Shown here: positions 1 to 6,418 of the stretch, one piece after another
How the letters are laid out: each line of letters begins with the position of its first letter
Numbering within the stretch: the first letter of the stretch is position 1
From: an uncultured Labedella sp.
GTDB lineage: Bacteria > Actinomycetota > Actinomycetes > Actinomycetales > Microbacteriaceae
NCBI GenBank assembly: GCA_934636065.1
Contig: CAKTZW010000097.1
Coordinates: forward strand, 1-6,767
DNA: 6,767 bases
Reading direction: 5' to 3'
Translations under genes and position numbers: made by a program
The notes under the pieces: model-generated
What the model was told of the DNA's origin: nothing
What the model saw: the letters and a program-made list of their open reading frames with translations, nothing else
Database searches by the model: none

Positions 1-1960
1 TCGACATCTTCTGGCCGTCGCTGCCGAGCACGATGCCGTGGCTGATCACGTTCGAGAACGCCGGCCGGTCGAAGAGAGCGGTCGACAGGACGTGCATGAC
101 GTAGAACCAGCCGCGCGTCTGCCCGATGTACTCGACGATGAAGTCGGCGGGGTTGTGCGAGTCGAACCATTCCCGGTTCTCGAACGGGTAGTGCACCTGC
201 GCGTACGGCATCGAACCGGAGTCGAACCAGACGTCGAAGACGTCCTCGATGCGGCGCATCGAGCTCCGTCCGGTCGGGTCGTCGGGGTTCGGCCGGGTCA
301 GTCCGTCGATCACGGGCCGGTGCAGGTCGTCGGGCCGCACGCCGAAGTCGCGCTCGATCTCATCGAGCGAGCCGTAGACGTCGACGCGCGGATACGTCGG
401 GTCGTCGCTCTTCCACACCGGGATCGGCGAGCCCCAGTAGCGGTTGCGCGAGACGGACCAGTCGCGCGCGTTCTCGAGCCACTTGCCGAACTGCCCGTCC
501 TTCACGTTGTCCGGGACCCAGGTGATCTGCTCATTGAGCTCGACCATCCGGTCCTTGATCTCCGTGACGCGGACGAACCAGCTGGACACGGCCTTGTAGA
601 TGAGCGGATTGCGGCAGCGCCAGCAGTGCGGGTAGCTGTGCTCGTAGCTCTTCACCTGCAGCAGGCGCCCGGCGGCGCGCAGCGACTGGGTGAGCGGCTT
701 GTTCGCATCGAACCAGCGCTGGCCGGCGACGTCCGGCACGGTGGGCAGGAACCGTCCGGCGTCGTCGAGCGAGAGGATCACGGGGATGCCGGCCTCGGCG
801 CAGACGATCTGGTCGTCCTCGCCGTACGCGGGCGCCTGGTGCACGATGCCGGTGCCCTCTCCGGTCGCGACGTACTCCGCCACGAGGATCTGCCACGCGT
901 TCTCGGTGCCGAAGGTCTCGGTGTCGGCGTAGTAGTCCCAGATCCGGTCGTAGTGCACGCCGCCGAGGTCCGCTCCGGACACCGTGCGTTCGACGGCGCC
1001 GACAGCCTCCTCGGCGCTCGCGTAGCCGAGGTCCTTGGCGTAGGCGCCAACGGTGTCGAGCGCGAGGAGATAGCGCGCGGCACCGCCCTCGCTCCCGTCG
1101 GCCGCGCCATTCGGGCCGGCGGGCAGAACGGCGTACTCGATCCCCGGACCGACGGCGAGCGCCATGTTGGTGGGAAGGGTCCAGGGCGTCGTCGTCCACG
1201 CGAGGGCGTTGACGGCCGTGAGTCCCAGAGCCTCGGCCTTCTCCCCCACCAGCGGGAACGTCACCGTGACGGACTGGTCCTGCCGCATCGTGTAGACGTC
1301 GTCGTCCATCCGCAACTCGTGGTTGGACAGGGGGGTCTCGTCGTTCCAGCAGTACGGGAGGACCCGGTAGCCCTCGTATGCGAGTCCCTTGTCGTAGAGC
1401 TGCTTGAACGCCCAGAGCACGCTCTCCATGAACGTGATGTCGAGGGTCTTGTAGTCGTTCTCGAAGTCGACCCACCGCGCCTGGCGCGTGACGTAGTCCT
1501 GCCACTCCTGCGTGTACGTGAGGACGGACTCCCGGGCCTTGGCGTTGAACGCGCCGATGCCCATCTCCTCGATCTCGTCCTTCGTCGTGATCCCGAGCTG
1601 GCGCATCGCCTCGAGCTCGGCGGGAAGCCCGTGCGTGTCCCACCCGAACCGGCGGTGCACCTGCCGTCCCCGCATGGTCTGGTAGCGCGGGAAGAGGTCC
1701 TTCGCGTAGCCGGTCAGCAGGTGCCCGTAGTGCGGGAGGCCGTTCGCGAACGGAGGGCCGTCGTAGAACACCCACTCGGGGGCGCCCTCGCGGTGGCGGA
1801 TCGACTCCTCGAACGTCCCGTCGGCCTTCCAGAAGGCGAGGACGTCCTCCTCGAGACGCGGGAAGGTCGGGTTCGGCGTCACGCCGAAGGCGGCTCCGGC
1901 GGTCGCACCGGCGGCATCGTCGTGCTGGCGGCCAGCGTCTGACGATCGGGGGTAGGTCAT
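1..1960 (-). CDS. ileS: Isoleucyl-tRNA synthetase, N-terminal 653 codons (3' end outside window)
   Basis: Cytoplasmic class I aminoacyl-tRNA synthetase that charges tRNA-Ile with isoleucine using ATP. Visible in order: HYGH (the HIGH motif) at residues 77-80; GWDTHGLP at 106-113; the CP1 editing domain with [11 protein letters not shown] at 255-265 and GTGIVH..AP..GEDD at 369-383, whose Asp residues remove misactivated valine; a CWRC cysteine pair at 446-449, probably zinc-binding; a WFDSGS motif; and KMS at 651-653, where the window cuts the KMSKS loop. The sequence closely follows my recollection of the mycobacterial, eukaryote-like (type 2) IleS, which is about 1,040 residues, so roughly 400 residues are missing. 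The ATG at 1960-1958 is chosen because AGGAG lies 4 nt upstream and the T-box leader ends there. No frameshift or missing catalytic residue is seen. Identity is essentially certain. Confidence 0.97.
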   Translation of the reverse strand, partial: MTYPRSSDAGRQHDDAAGATAGAAFGVTPNPTFPRLEEDVLAFWKADGTFEESIRHREGAPEWVFYDGPPFANGLPHYGHLLTGYAKDLFPRYQTMRGRQVHRRFGWDTHGLPAELEAMRQLGITTKDEIEEMGIGAFNAKARESVLTYTQEWQDYVTRQARWVDFENDYKTLDITFMESVLWAFKQLYDKGLAYEGYRVLPYCWNDETPLSNHELRMDDDVYTMRQDQSVTVTFPLVGEKAEALGLTAVNALAWTTTPWTLPTNMALAVGPGIEYAVLPAGPNGAADGSEGGAARYLLALDTVGAYAKDLGYASAEEAVGAVERTVSGADLGGVHYDRIWDYYADTETFGTENAWQILVAEYVATGEGTGIVHQAPAYGEDDQIVCAEAGIPVILSLDDAGRFLPTVPDVAGQRWFDANKPLTQSLRAAGRLLQVKSYEHSYPHCWRCRNPLIYKAVSSWFVRVTEIKDRMVELNEQITWVPDNVKDGQFGKWLENARDWSVSRNRYWGSPIPVWKSDDPTYPRVDVYGSLDEIERDFGVRPDDLHRPVIDGLTRPNPDDPTGRSSMRRIEDVFDVWFDSGSMPYAQVHYPFENREWFDSHNPADFIVEYIGQTRGWFYVMHVLSTALFDRPAFSNVISHGIVLGSDGQKMS

Positions 1961-1965
1961 CTCTC

Positions 1966-1993
1966 TCCTGCGGATCCACTTGTTCCGCAAGGA
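1966..1993 (-). promoter_or_regulatory. Shine-Dalgarno sequestrator hairpin of ileS
   Basis: TCCTTGCGGA at 1993-1984 is complementary, with one bulged T, to TCCGCAGGA at 1974-1966. The loop between them is nine bases. The 3' arm holds most of the AGGAG ribosome-binding site (1969-1965) for the ATG at 1960, so this hairpin should block ribosome access. No U-tract follows, which argues against an intrinsic terminator. Confidence 0.85.
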
Positions 1994-2025
1994 CGCCGAG
2001 ACCGACGCGGTACCACCCTGCTTGC
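1987..2025 (-). promoter_or_regulatory. T-box antisequestrator (tRNA acceptor-binding helix)
   Basis: GCAAG at 2025-2021 can pair with CTTGC at 1991-1987. This encloses the conserved T-box core and its TGGT bulge (2015-2012). The 3' arm is the same segment needed for the Shine-Dalgarno-sequestering hairpin, so the two folds exclude each other. By the established T-box mechanism, uncharged tRNA-Ile stabilises this form and translation is on. The exact inner helix A2 (probably CCG with CGG) was not resolved. Confidence 0.8.
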
Positions 2026-2047
2026 CCTGCTCCCCATGCCGAGACAT

Positions 2048-2080
2048 GAGGGGCCCCGTCCGGATGGACGGTCGGGCCTC
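2048..2080 (-). promoter_or_regulatory. Stem III-like hairpin of the T-box leader
   Basis: CCGTCC (2071-2066) and GGACGG (2061-2056) pair perfectly around a four-base ATCC loop. An outer helix of GAGGCCC (2080-2074) with the GGCCCCTC segment ending at 2048 extends it. Its position between the stem II region and the T-box core fits stem III of T-box leaders. It has no run of T on either strand, so it is not read as a terminator. Confidence 0.75.
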
Positions 2081-2185
2081 TCGTCCGCGGCTGTGACGGG
2101 CCTGCCCCGTCCGGTTCTACTGGGGACGTTTCCGACCCGTTCTTCCGGAAGCTCCCCGGTGATGGCCGGATCGATGCTCGTGCGC

Positions 2186-2818
2186 TCAGTCTACAGCGAG
2201 CGGCGCGGCGGCGGTGCCGAGCGCCCGCGACCAGCCGTCGAGCACGGGTCCGACCGCATCGCCGATCGCGTCGGCCAGCGATCCGCGTCCCGTCCCGGCC
2301 TCGATCCACCGGCCCGCCCCGGCCATCGCGCCCGCAGCGACGGCGGCCCCGATCGCCCGCGCCGACGCACCCTCGATGCACGGATCGCGCCGAGCGAGGA
2401 ATCGCGCCACGACGTCGGCGACCGACAGCAGCCTCACGAGTCCCGACGAGGCGAGCTCCGCCCCCGTCCCCATGAGCTCCCGATGGGCGACGGCCCACGG
2501 GACCCGGTCGGCCGGGACGCCCGCAGACGTCGCGCGCAGCGACTCGGCGACGGCGACGAACGGGTCGAGACGGGAGTCAGCGCCCGCCAGCTCGGCCTCG
2601 AGCCGTGGGATGGCGGCGTCCAGTTCGACCCAGAGCACGTCGCCCTTGGTCTCGAAGTAGTTGAAGAAGGTCGTGCGCGCGACGCCGGCGCGAGCGGAGA
2701 TCTGGTCGATCGTCGTCCGGTCGTAGCCCTGCTCGAGGAACAGTTCGGCTGCCGCCTCCTCGAGCATCACGGGCGAGGATCGGCGGGGTCGTCCGACGCG
2801 AGGAGGCTCAACGGTCAT
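2186..2818 (-). CDS. TetR/AcrR-family transcriptional regulator
   Basis: One-component DNA-binding regulator of 210 residues, a normal length for TetR proteins, which act as dimers. The N-terminal arm is basic (VGRPRR, residues 8-13). The three-helix DNA-binding domain spans about 16-63, with the helix-turn-helix at 36-55 (TIDQISARAGVARTTFFNYF) followed by the usual ETKGD. The C-terminal half is alanine-rich, helical and variable, as expected for the ligand-binding and dimerisation domain, and the ligand cannot be read. The TTFFNYF..KGDVLW stretch loosely recalls the MftR-like subgroup, which is not enough to assign a role. The ATG at 2818 has GGAGAG nine bases upstream. An in-frame GTG at 2869 would add 17 residues of low-complexity sequence and reach into the promoter region, so it is disfavoured. 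The gene is divergent from the importer operon, its most likely target together with itself. Confidence 0.93.
   Translation of the reverse strand: MTVEPPRVGRPRRSSPVMLEEAAAELFLEQGYDRTTIDQISARAGVARTTFFNYFETKGDVLWVELDAAIPRLEAELAGADSRLDPFVAVAESLRATSAGVPADRVPWAVAHRELMGTGAELASSGLVRLLSVADVVARFLARRDPCIEGASARAIGAAVAAGAMAGAGRWIEAGTGRGSLADAIGDAVGPVLDGWSRALGTAAAPLAVD
2188..2193 (-). promoter_or_regulatory. Candidate -10 element of the ileS leader promoter
   Basis: TAGACT fits the actinobacterial TANNNT -10 pattern. It would start transcription near 2181, just ahead of the T-box structures. It lies inside the last codons of the upstream tetR gene and shares bases with its TGA stop. No convincing -35 hexamer is seen 16-18 bp upstream in this very GC-rich stretch, so the call rests on the -10 match and its position. 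ileS may also be reached by read-through from tetR, because no terminator separates them. Confidence 0.45.
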
Positions 2819-2870
2819 GACGCCATTCTCTCCGTTCCGCGCGGGCGCACCCGTCGCCGATGCGTGCACT

Positions 2871-2876
2871 AGGCTA
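2871..2876 (-). promoter_or_regulatory. Candidate -10 element of the tetR promoter
   Basis: TAGCCT on the minus strand fits TANNNT and would start the tetR transcript around 2864. That leaves a leader of about 45 nt before the ATG at 2818, and the upstream GTG at 2869 would not be transcribed. The only -35-like sequence (TTAATG, 2897-2892) lies a short 15 bp away and is weak. The palindrome falls between the two, which would allow autorepression. Confidence 0.35.
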
Positions 2877-2881
2877 TTTCC

Positions 2882-2892
2882 GTACTCAGTAC
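2882..2892. promoter_or_regulatory. Perfect palindrome, candidate TetR operator
   Basis: GTACT-C-AGTAC is a perfect 5+1+5 inverted repeat centred at 2887. A TT/AA pair two helical-contact bases further out (2877-2878 and 2896-2897) is also symmetrical. It sits in an AT-richer patch between tetR and the importer operon and overlaps the plus-strand -10 candidate. Small palindromes of this sort between a tetR gene and a divergent target are the usual TetR operator arrangement. Binding is inferred. Confidence 0.6.
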
Positions 2893-2895
2893 ATT
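2890..2895 (+). promoter_or_regulatory. Candidate -10 element of the importer operon promoter
   Basis: TACATT matches TANNNT and overlaps the right arm of the palindrome at 2882-2892. It would place the transcript start near 2902, giving a leader of about 50 nt before the GTG at 2953. The sequence about 17 bp upstream does not resemble a good -35 element. Repressor bound to the palindrome would block this promoter. Confidence 0.4.
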
Positions 2896-2952
2896 AACCC
2901 GCGGCGCCGGTCAGCGCCCGGCTGACCCACCGCCATCTCCAGAGGACCCACC

Positions 2953-4593
2953 GTGCGCTCCCAACTCCGTCGTTCCCTCGTCCCCCTCGCTCTCGCGGCC
3001 TCCGCCGCCCTGGCGCTCACGTCCTGCTCGAGCGCCCCGTCGCCCGCATCGACGGGGCCGGTCGAGGGCGGCACCCTCGTCTACGCGAGCGGCGACGCCG
3101 AACCCACCTGCCTCGACCCCCACGTCGGTGGCAACTACCCCCAGGCGCTGTTGGCGACCCAGTTCCTCGAGTCGCTCGTCTCCCGCGACGCGGACGGCGA
3201 GATCGTGCCGTGGCTCGCCGAGTCGTGGACGGTGACGGACGACGGCCTCACATGGGACTTCACTCTCGCCGAGGGCGTCGAGTTCACGGACGGCGCTCCC
3301 CTCGACGCGGAGGCCGTCAAGGTCAACATCGAACACCTGCAGGACCCCGCGACACAGTCCTCGACCGGCTATCTCGCCGTGGAGAAGGTCGAGTCCGTCG
3401 AGGTCGTCGACGACACGACGGCGCGCTTCCACCTCAGCGCACCGGACAGCGCGCTGCTCGAGTCCCTCTCGCAGCCGTGGCTGGCGATCGAGTCCCCCGC
3501 CGGCATCGAACGGGGCATGGAGGCCAACTGCGAGAGCCCGATCGGCACCGGCCCGTTCGTCGTCGACTCCTGGGCGAAGCAGGACCGGGTCACACTCGTC
3601 CGCAACGACGACTACGCGTCGGCACCCGCCGACGCCGAGCACGACGGCGCCGCGTACCTCGAGGGGATCGAGTGGCGCTTCATCCCGGACTCCGCCTCCC
3701 GCTATGCCGCCCTCCAGAGCGGCGAGGTGCACGTCATCGACAACGTGCAGCCGGACGTGCTCGTCCAGGCTGAGCAGTCCGACGCTCTCGTCGAGCTCGA
3801 CGCTCCGCGCCCCGGATCCGTGAACCGCATCGAGCTGAACGCGGGACGCGCGCCCTTCGACGACGTCACGATCCGGGAGGCGTTCATCCGCTCCGTCAAC
3901 GTGGACGACGCCGTCGCGTCGCTCTTCCAGGGCACCGCCGAGCGGTCCTTCTCCCCGCTCGCGAGCGTCGAGCCCGCCGCCTACTCCGACGACAGCCTGT
4001 TCGGATACGACCTCGACGCCGCGAACGAGCTGCTCGACGACGCCGGCTGGAGCGAGCGGGACACCGACGGCGTCCGCATAAAGGACGGGGAGCGACTCAC
4101 GCTCGCCTTCCCCGTGAGCACGAATCAGTCGATCCCGGCGGAGGTCTCGCTCTTCGAGCAGCTGCAGGCGGGCGCGAAGGAGGCGGGCTTCGACGTCCGA
4201 CTCGACCTTCTCGACCTCGCGAGCTGGTACGCCGCCCTCGGCGCGAACGAGTACGACCTCGTCAGCGCCCCGTACACGAAGGTCGGCCCCGACGTGCTCC
4301 GCATCCTCTACCACTCCGACGGCATCGTCCCCGCGCCGAGCGGGTACTTCGCGAACCACGCGCAGGTCGACGATCCCGCGATCGACGCCCTGCTCGACGA
4401 GGCGAGCGCCACGCTCGACGAGGCCGATCGGGCGGCCCTGTACGAGGAGGCGCAGGCGGACGTGCTCGAGGGCTACTACATCCTGCCGCTCTACGACCAG
4501 CAGAACCACTTCCTCCTCTCGACCGACGTGCACGACGCGCGCGCCCTCGGCACCGTGTCGACGCCGAGCTTCGCCGCCGCCTGGCTCTCCTGA
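2953..4593 (+). CDS. ABC importer substrate-binding lipoprotein, SBP_bac_5 (peptide/nickel) family
   Basis: Extracellular solute receptor of a Dpp/Opp-type importer, 546 residues, normal for the family. A lipoprotein signal peptide is clear: basic N-region (RSQLRR), alanine/leucine-rich core, lipobox LTSC with Cys25 as the lipidation site, then a Ser/Pro/Thr-rich linker to about residue 37. The mature domain opens with GGTLVYASGDAEPTCLDP. The family signature follows at 86-122 (WLAESW..TDDGLTW.F.L..GV.F.DG.P..AEAVK), then a GTGPFVV turn and a C-terminal EGYYILPLYDQQNH segment. The substrate is unknown: peptides are likeliest, but members also carry nickel complexes, glycosides or opines. The GTG start has AGAGGA (2941-2946) six bases upstream and gives an ideal signal peptide. 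It is first in an operon with both permeases and an ATPase, and probably repressed by the divergent TetR protein. Confidence 0.95.
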   Translation: MRSQLRRSLVPLALAASAALALTSCSSAPSPASTGPVEGGTLVYASGDAEPTCLDPHVGGNYPQALLATQFLESLVSRDADGEIVPWLAESWTVTDDGLTWDFTLAEGVEFTDGAPLDAEAVKVNIEHLQDPATQSSTGYLAVEKVESVEVVDDTTARFHLSAPDSALLESLSQPWLAIESPAGIERGMEANCESPIGTGPFVVDSWAKQDRVTLVRNDDYASAPADAEHDGAAYLEGIEWRFIPDSASRYAALQSGEVHVIDNVQPDVLVQAEQSDALVELDAPRPGSVNRIELNAGRAPFDDVTIREAFIRSVNVDDAVASLFQGTAERSFSPLASVEPAAYSDDSLFGYDLDAANELLDDAGWSERDTDGVRIKDGERLTLAFPVSTNQSIPAEVSLFEQLQAGAKEAGFDVRLDLLDLASWYAALGANEYDLVSAPYTKVGPDVLRILYHSDGIVPAPSGYFANHAQVDDPAIDALLDEASATLDEADRAALYEEAQADVLEGYYILPLYDQQNHFLLSTDVHDARALGTVSTPSFAAAWLS

Positions 4594-4598
4594 CGACG

Positions 4599-5555
4599 GT
4601 GGGACGCAGGCGCGGACGCGCCGTCGTGCGACGGATCGTCGTGACGGCGGCGCGAGCCGTCGTCGTGCTGTGGGCGTCGGCGACCCTCGTGTTCTTCATC
4701 ACCCGCCTGGTGCCGGGCGATCCGGCGGAGGCCGCGCTCGGCGGTCCGGGATCGCAGGCATCGGAGGAGGCGCTCGAGGCCGTGCGGCGTCAGTACGGCT
4801 TCGATCAACCGCTCATCGTGCAGTACGGCATCGCGATGCTCTCCCTCCTCCGGCTCGACCTCGGCGTGTCGTACTCGCAGCGGCAGCCGGTCGCGCAGAT
4901 CCTCGCGGACACGGTGCCCGGGACCGTGACGCTCGCGGTGCTCGCGCTCCTCCTCGCGTGGGTGCTCGCCCTCGGTCTCACGCTGGGTCAGGCGCGGTCG
5001 TCGCGGATCGCCGGCGCCATCGGCGATGCCGTCGAGATCGTCGCGTCGGCGATTCCCCATTTCTGGCTCGCGACGATCCTCATCGCCGTCTTCAGCACCG
5101 GGCTCGGGTGGTTCCCACCCGTCGCCACCGGCGACCTCGGCGGTCTCGTCCTGCCCGTCGTGACTCTCGCCGTGCCGATCGCCGGCTTCCTCGCCCACGT
5201 CATGCGCGGATCCCTCCAGGAGGCGCTCGATTCGCCGTTCGCCGTCTCCGCCCTCGCGCGCGGCGAGTCGCCGACGGGGCTCCGTCTCCGACATGCCCTC
5301 CGTCACGCCGCGCTCCCCGCTCTCGGTCTGTCGGCGTGGGCGTTCGGGTATCTCATCGGAGGCGCCGTCGTCGTCGAGACGATCTTCGCGAGGCCGGGGC
5401 TCGGCCGCGCTCTGCTGCAGGCCGTGACCGTGCGCGACGTCCCGGTCGTCACGGGAGTCGTGCTCGTCTCGGCGCTTGTGTACGTCGTGCTCACGACCGT
5501 GACGGACGCCGTCTCGAGGATCGTCGACCCGCGCATCGGAACGGCGGGACCATGA
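4599..5555 (+). CDS. ABC transporter permease, DppB/OppB type
   Basis: Inner-membrane permease of 318 residues, one of two that form the importer channel. TM1 is at about 13-34, followed by the family's RLVPGDP (36-42), then YGFDQPL and the LDLGVSYSQRQPV stretch (86-98) before TM2, as in DppB. IPHFWLA (152-158) and WFPP (171-174) are also typical. The cytoplasmic EAA loop that docks the ATPases is at about 218-240 (ALARGESPTGLRLRHALRHAALP). About six membrane segments are expected. The start is the GTG five bases after the receptor gene's stop. No good Shine-Dalgarno precedes it, so translational coupling is likely. An alternative GTG at 4626 would remove nine basic residues and also lacks a strong site. 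The final codons overlap the next gene's ATG. Confidence 0.94.
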   Translation: MGRRRGRAVVRRIVVTAARAVVVLWASATLVFFITRLVPGDPAEAALGGPGSQASEEALEAVRRQYGFDQPLIVQYGIAMLSLLRLDLGVSYSQRQPVAQILADTVPGTVTLAVLALLLAWVLALGLTLGQARSSRIAGAIGDAVEIVASAIPHFWLATILIAVFSTGLGWFPPVATGDLGGLVLPVVTLAVPIAGFLAHVMRGSLQEALDSPFAVSALARGESPTGLRLRHALRHAALPALGLSAWAFGYLIGGAVVVETIFARPGLGRALLQAVTVRDVPVVTGVVLVSALVYVVLTTVTDAVSRIVDPRIGTAGP

Positions 5556-6418
5556 GCGACAACGACGTCCGATCGGCCGATCCCCTCCTCGGCGCCCCCT
5601 CCCCCCGCCGGTCCGTGCGGCTCAAGGCCGGCGAGCTCCTCGCCCTCGTCTTCGTCGGCCTCCTGCTCCTGGCGAGCGTGACACCCGCGATCCTGGCTCC
5701 CCTCGATCCCACGGCGGTCTCGCCTCTCGACGCCTTCCAGCCGCCGTCCCCTGGGCACCCCTTCGGGACGGACGAGTCGGGGCGGGACGTGTACACCCGC
5801 GTCGTCCACGGCACCGGCTCGTCCCTCCTGATCGGGCTCGCGGCGACGGCGATCGGCCTCGGCACCGCTGTCGTTCTCGCCGTGCTCGCCGTCGCCGGCG
5901 GTCGCGTCGCCGACGCGCTCGTCGGCCGGACCATCGAGGTGCTCTTCGCGTTCCCCGCGTTGCTGTCCGCGCTCCTCGTGATCCTCGTCATGGGACCGGG
6001 CCCGGTCGCGGCGACGGTCGCCGTCGGACTGTCGACGGCCCCGGGCTACGCCCGCATCATCCGAACGAGCCTGCTCTCCGTGCGCGCCTCCGGGTTCGTG
6101 GAGGCGGCGCGGTTGCTGGGGCACCCGCCCGCCCGCGTCTTCACCGCGACGATCCTCCCGAACGCGTTGGCGCCCCTCCTCGCGCTCGCGACGCTCGGGA
6201 TCGGTCAGGCGGTCGTCTGGGCGTCCTCCCTCAGCTTCCTCGGGCTCGGAGCCCAGCCGCCCGCTCCCGAGTGGGGCGCGATGCTCGCCTCCGCCCGCGT
6301 CTACCTCACGTCCGCCTGGTGGCTGACCGCCTTCCCGGGGCTCGTGATCGTCGCGACGACGCTCGCCGCGACCGTCCTCGGAAGGTCCCTCGACGCCCGC
6401 ACCAGGGGGGCGTCGTGA
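5552..6418 (+). CDS. ABC transporter permease, DppC/OppC type
   Basis: Second membrane subunit of the importer, 288 residues, typical of DppC. After a cytoplasmic N-tail, TM1 covers about 28-50. The hallmark extracytoplasmic HPFGTDESGRDVYTRVVHG lies at 69-87. The EAA loop is at 182-204 (FVEAARLLGHPPARVFTATILPN), and LSFLGLGAQPPAPEWGAML (227-245) is the family's C-terminal signature. It should pair with the upstream DppB-type subunit. The ATG overlaps the stop of that gene in an ATGA junction and has only a weak GGCGGGA upstream, so termination-reinitiation coupling is probable. The same reading frame stays open far upstream of 5552, but that part is a shadow of the preceding permease gene. 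The 3' end overlaps the ATPase start by GTGA. Confidence 0.95.
   Translation: MSDNDVRSADPLLGAPSPRRSVRLKAGELLALVFVGLLLLASVTPAILAPLDPTAVSPLDAFQPPSPGHPFGTDESGRDVYTRVVHGTGSSLLIGLAATAIGLGTAVVLAVLAVAGGRVADALVGRTIEVLFAFPALLSALLVILVMGPGPVAATVAVGLSTAPGYARIIRTSLLSVRASGFVEAARLLGHPPARVFTATILPNALAPLLALATLGIGQAVVWASSLSFLGLGAQPPAPEWGAMLASARVYLTSAWWLTAFPGLVIVATTLAATVLGRSLDARTRGAS

Larger units (their letters stand above)
1961..2181 (-). promoter_or_regulatory. T-box riboswitch leader of ileS (translational type)
   Basis: The ileS 5' leader binds tRNA-Ile and couples its charging state to translation of ileS. On the minus strand it contains an ATC codon at 2163-2161 between short CCGG arms (specifier candidate), an AGTAGA element as found in T-box stem II, a strong stem III hairpin (2080-2048), and the conserved core AGGGTGGTACCGCG at 2019-2006. 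The bulge TGGT (2015-2012) can pair with the ACCA 3' end of uncharged tRNA-Ile, which carries discriminator A. The element ends in a hairpin that contains the ribosome-binding site, with no run of T, so control should be at translation initiation, as known for actinobacterial ileS T-boxes. The stem I region is very short, matching the reduced actinobacterial forms. The 5' boundary is inferred from a -10-like element. Confidence 0.93.

Noticed and set aside
38..1942. Long plus-strand open frame of 634 codons
   Set aside because: It lies entirely antisense to ileS, whose motifs are unmistakable. Its protein is dominated by Val/Arg/Asp/Gly without domains, as expected from opposite-strand frames in very GC-rich genes.
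2048..2080. Stem III hairpin as a bidirectional terminator after tetR
   Set aside because: No T-run follows on either strand, and its position matches stem III of the T-box leader.
531..2498. Minus-strand open frame of 655 codons spanning ileS, the leader and part of tetR
   Set aside because: It is out of frame with both ileS and tetR, runs through the T-box, and encodes an Arg-rich low-complexity product. It is a GC artefact.
2036..2872. Plus-strand open frame across the leader and tetR
   Set aside because: Antisense to the clear TetR gene, with Arg/Pro-rich composition and no recognisable domain.
2911..4533. Minus-strand open frame of 540 codons
   Set aside because: Antisense shadow of the substrate-binding protein gene. 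The plus-strand product has a lipobox and family motifs, and this one has none.
4670..5551. Upstream extension of the DppC-type permease frame
   Set aside because: The frame is open, but the product before 5552 is Arg/Pro-rich noise over the DppB-type gene. The family alignment begins at the ATG at 5552.
4491..6124. Two minus-strand open frames of about 270 codons opposite the permease genes
   Set aside because: Hydrophilic Arg/Glu/Gly-rich products typical of antisense frames in GC-rich membrane-protein genes. No start context or domain supports them.
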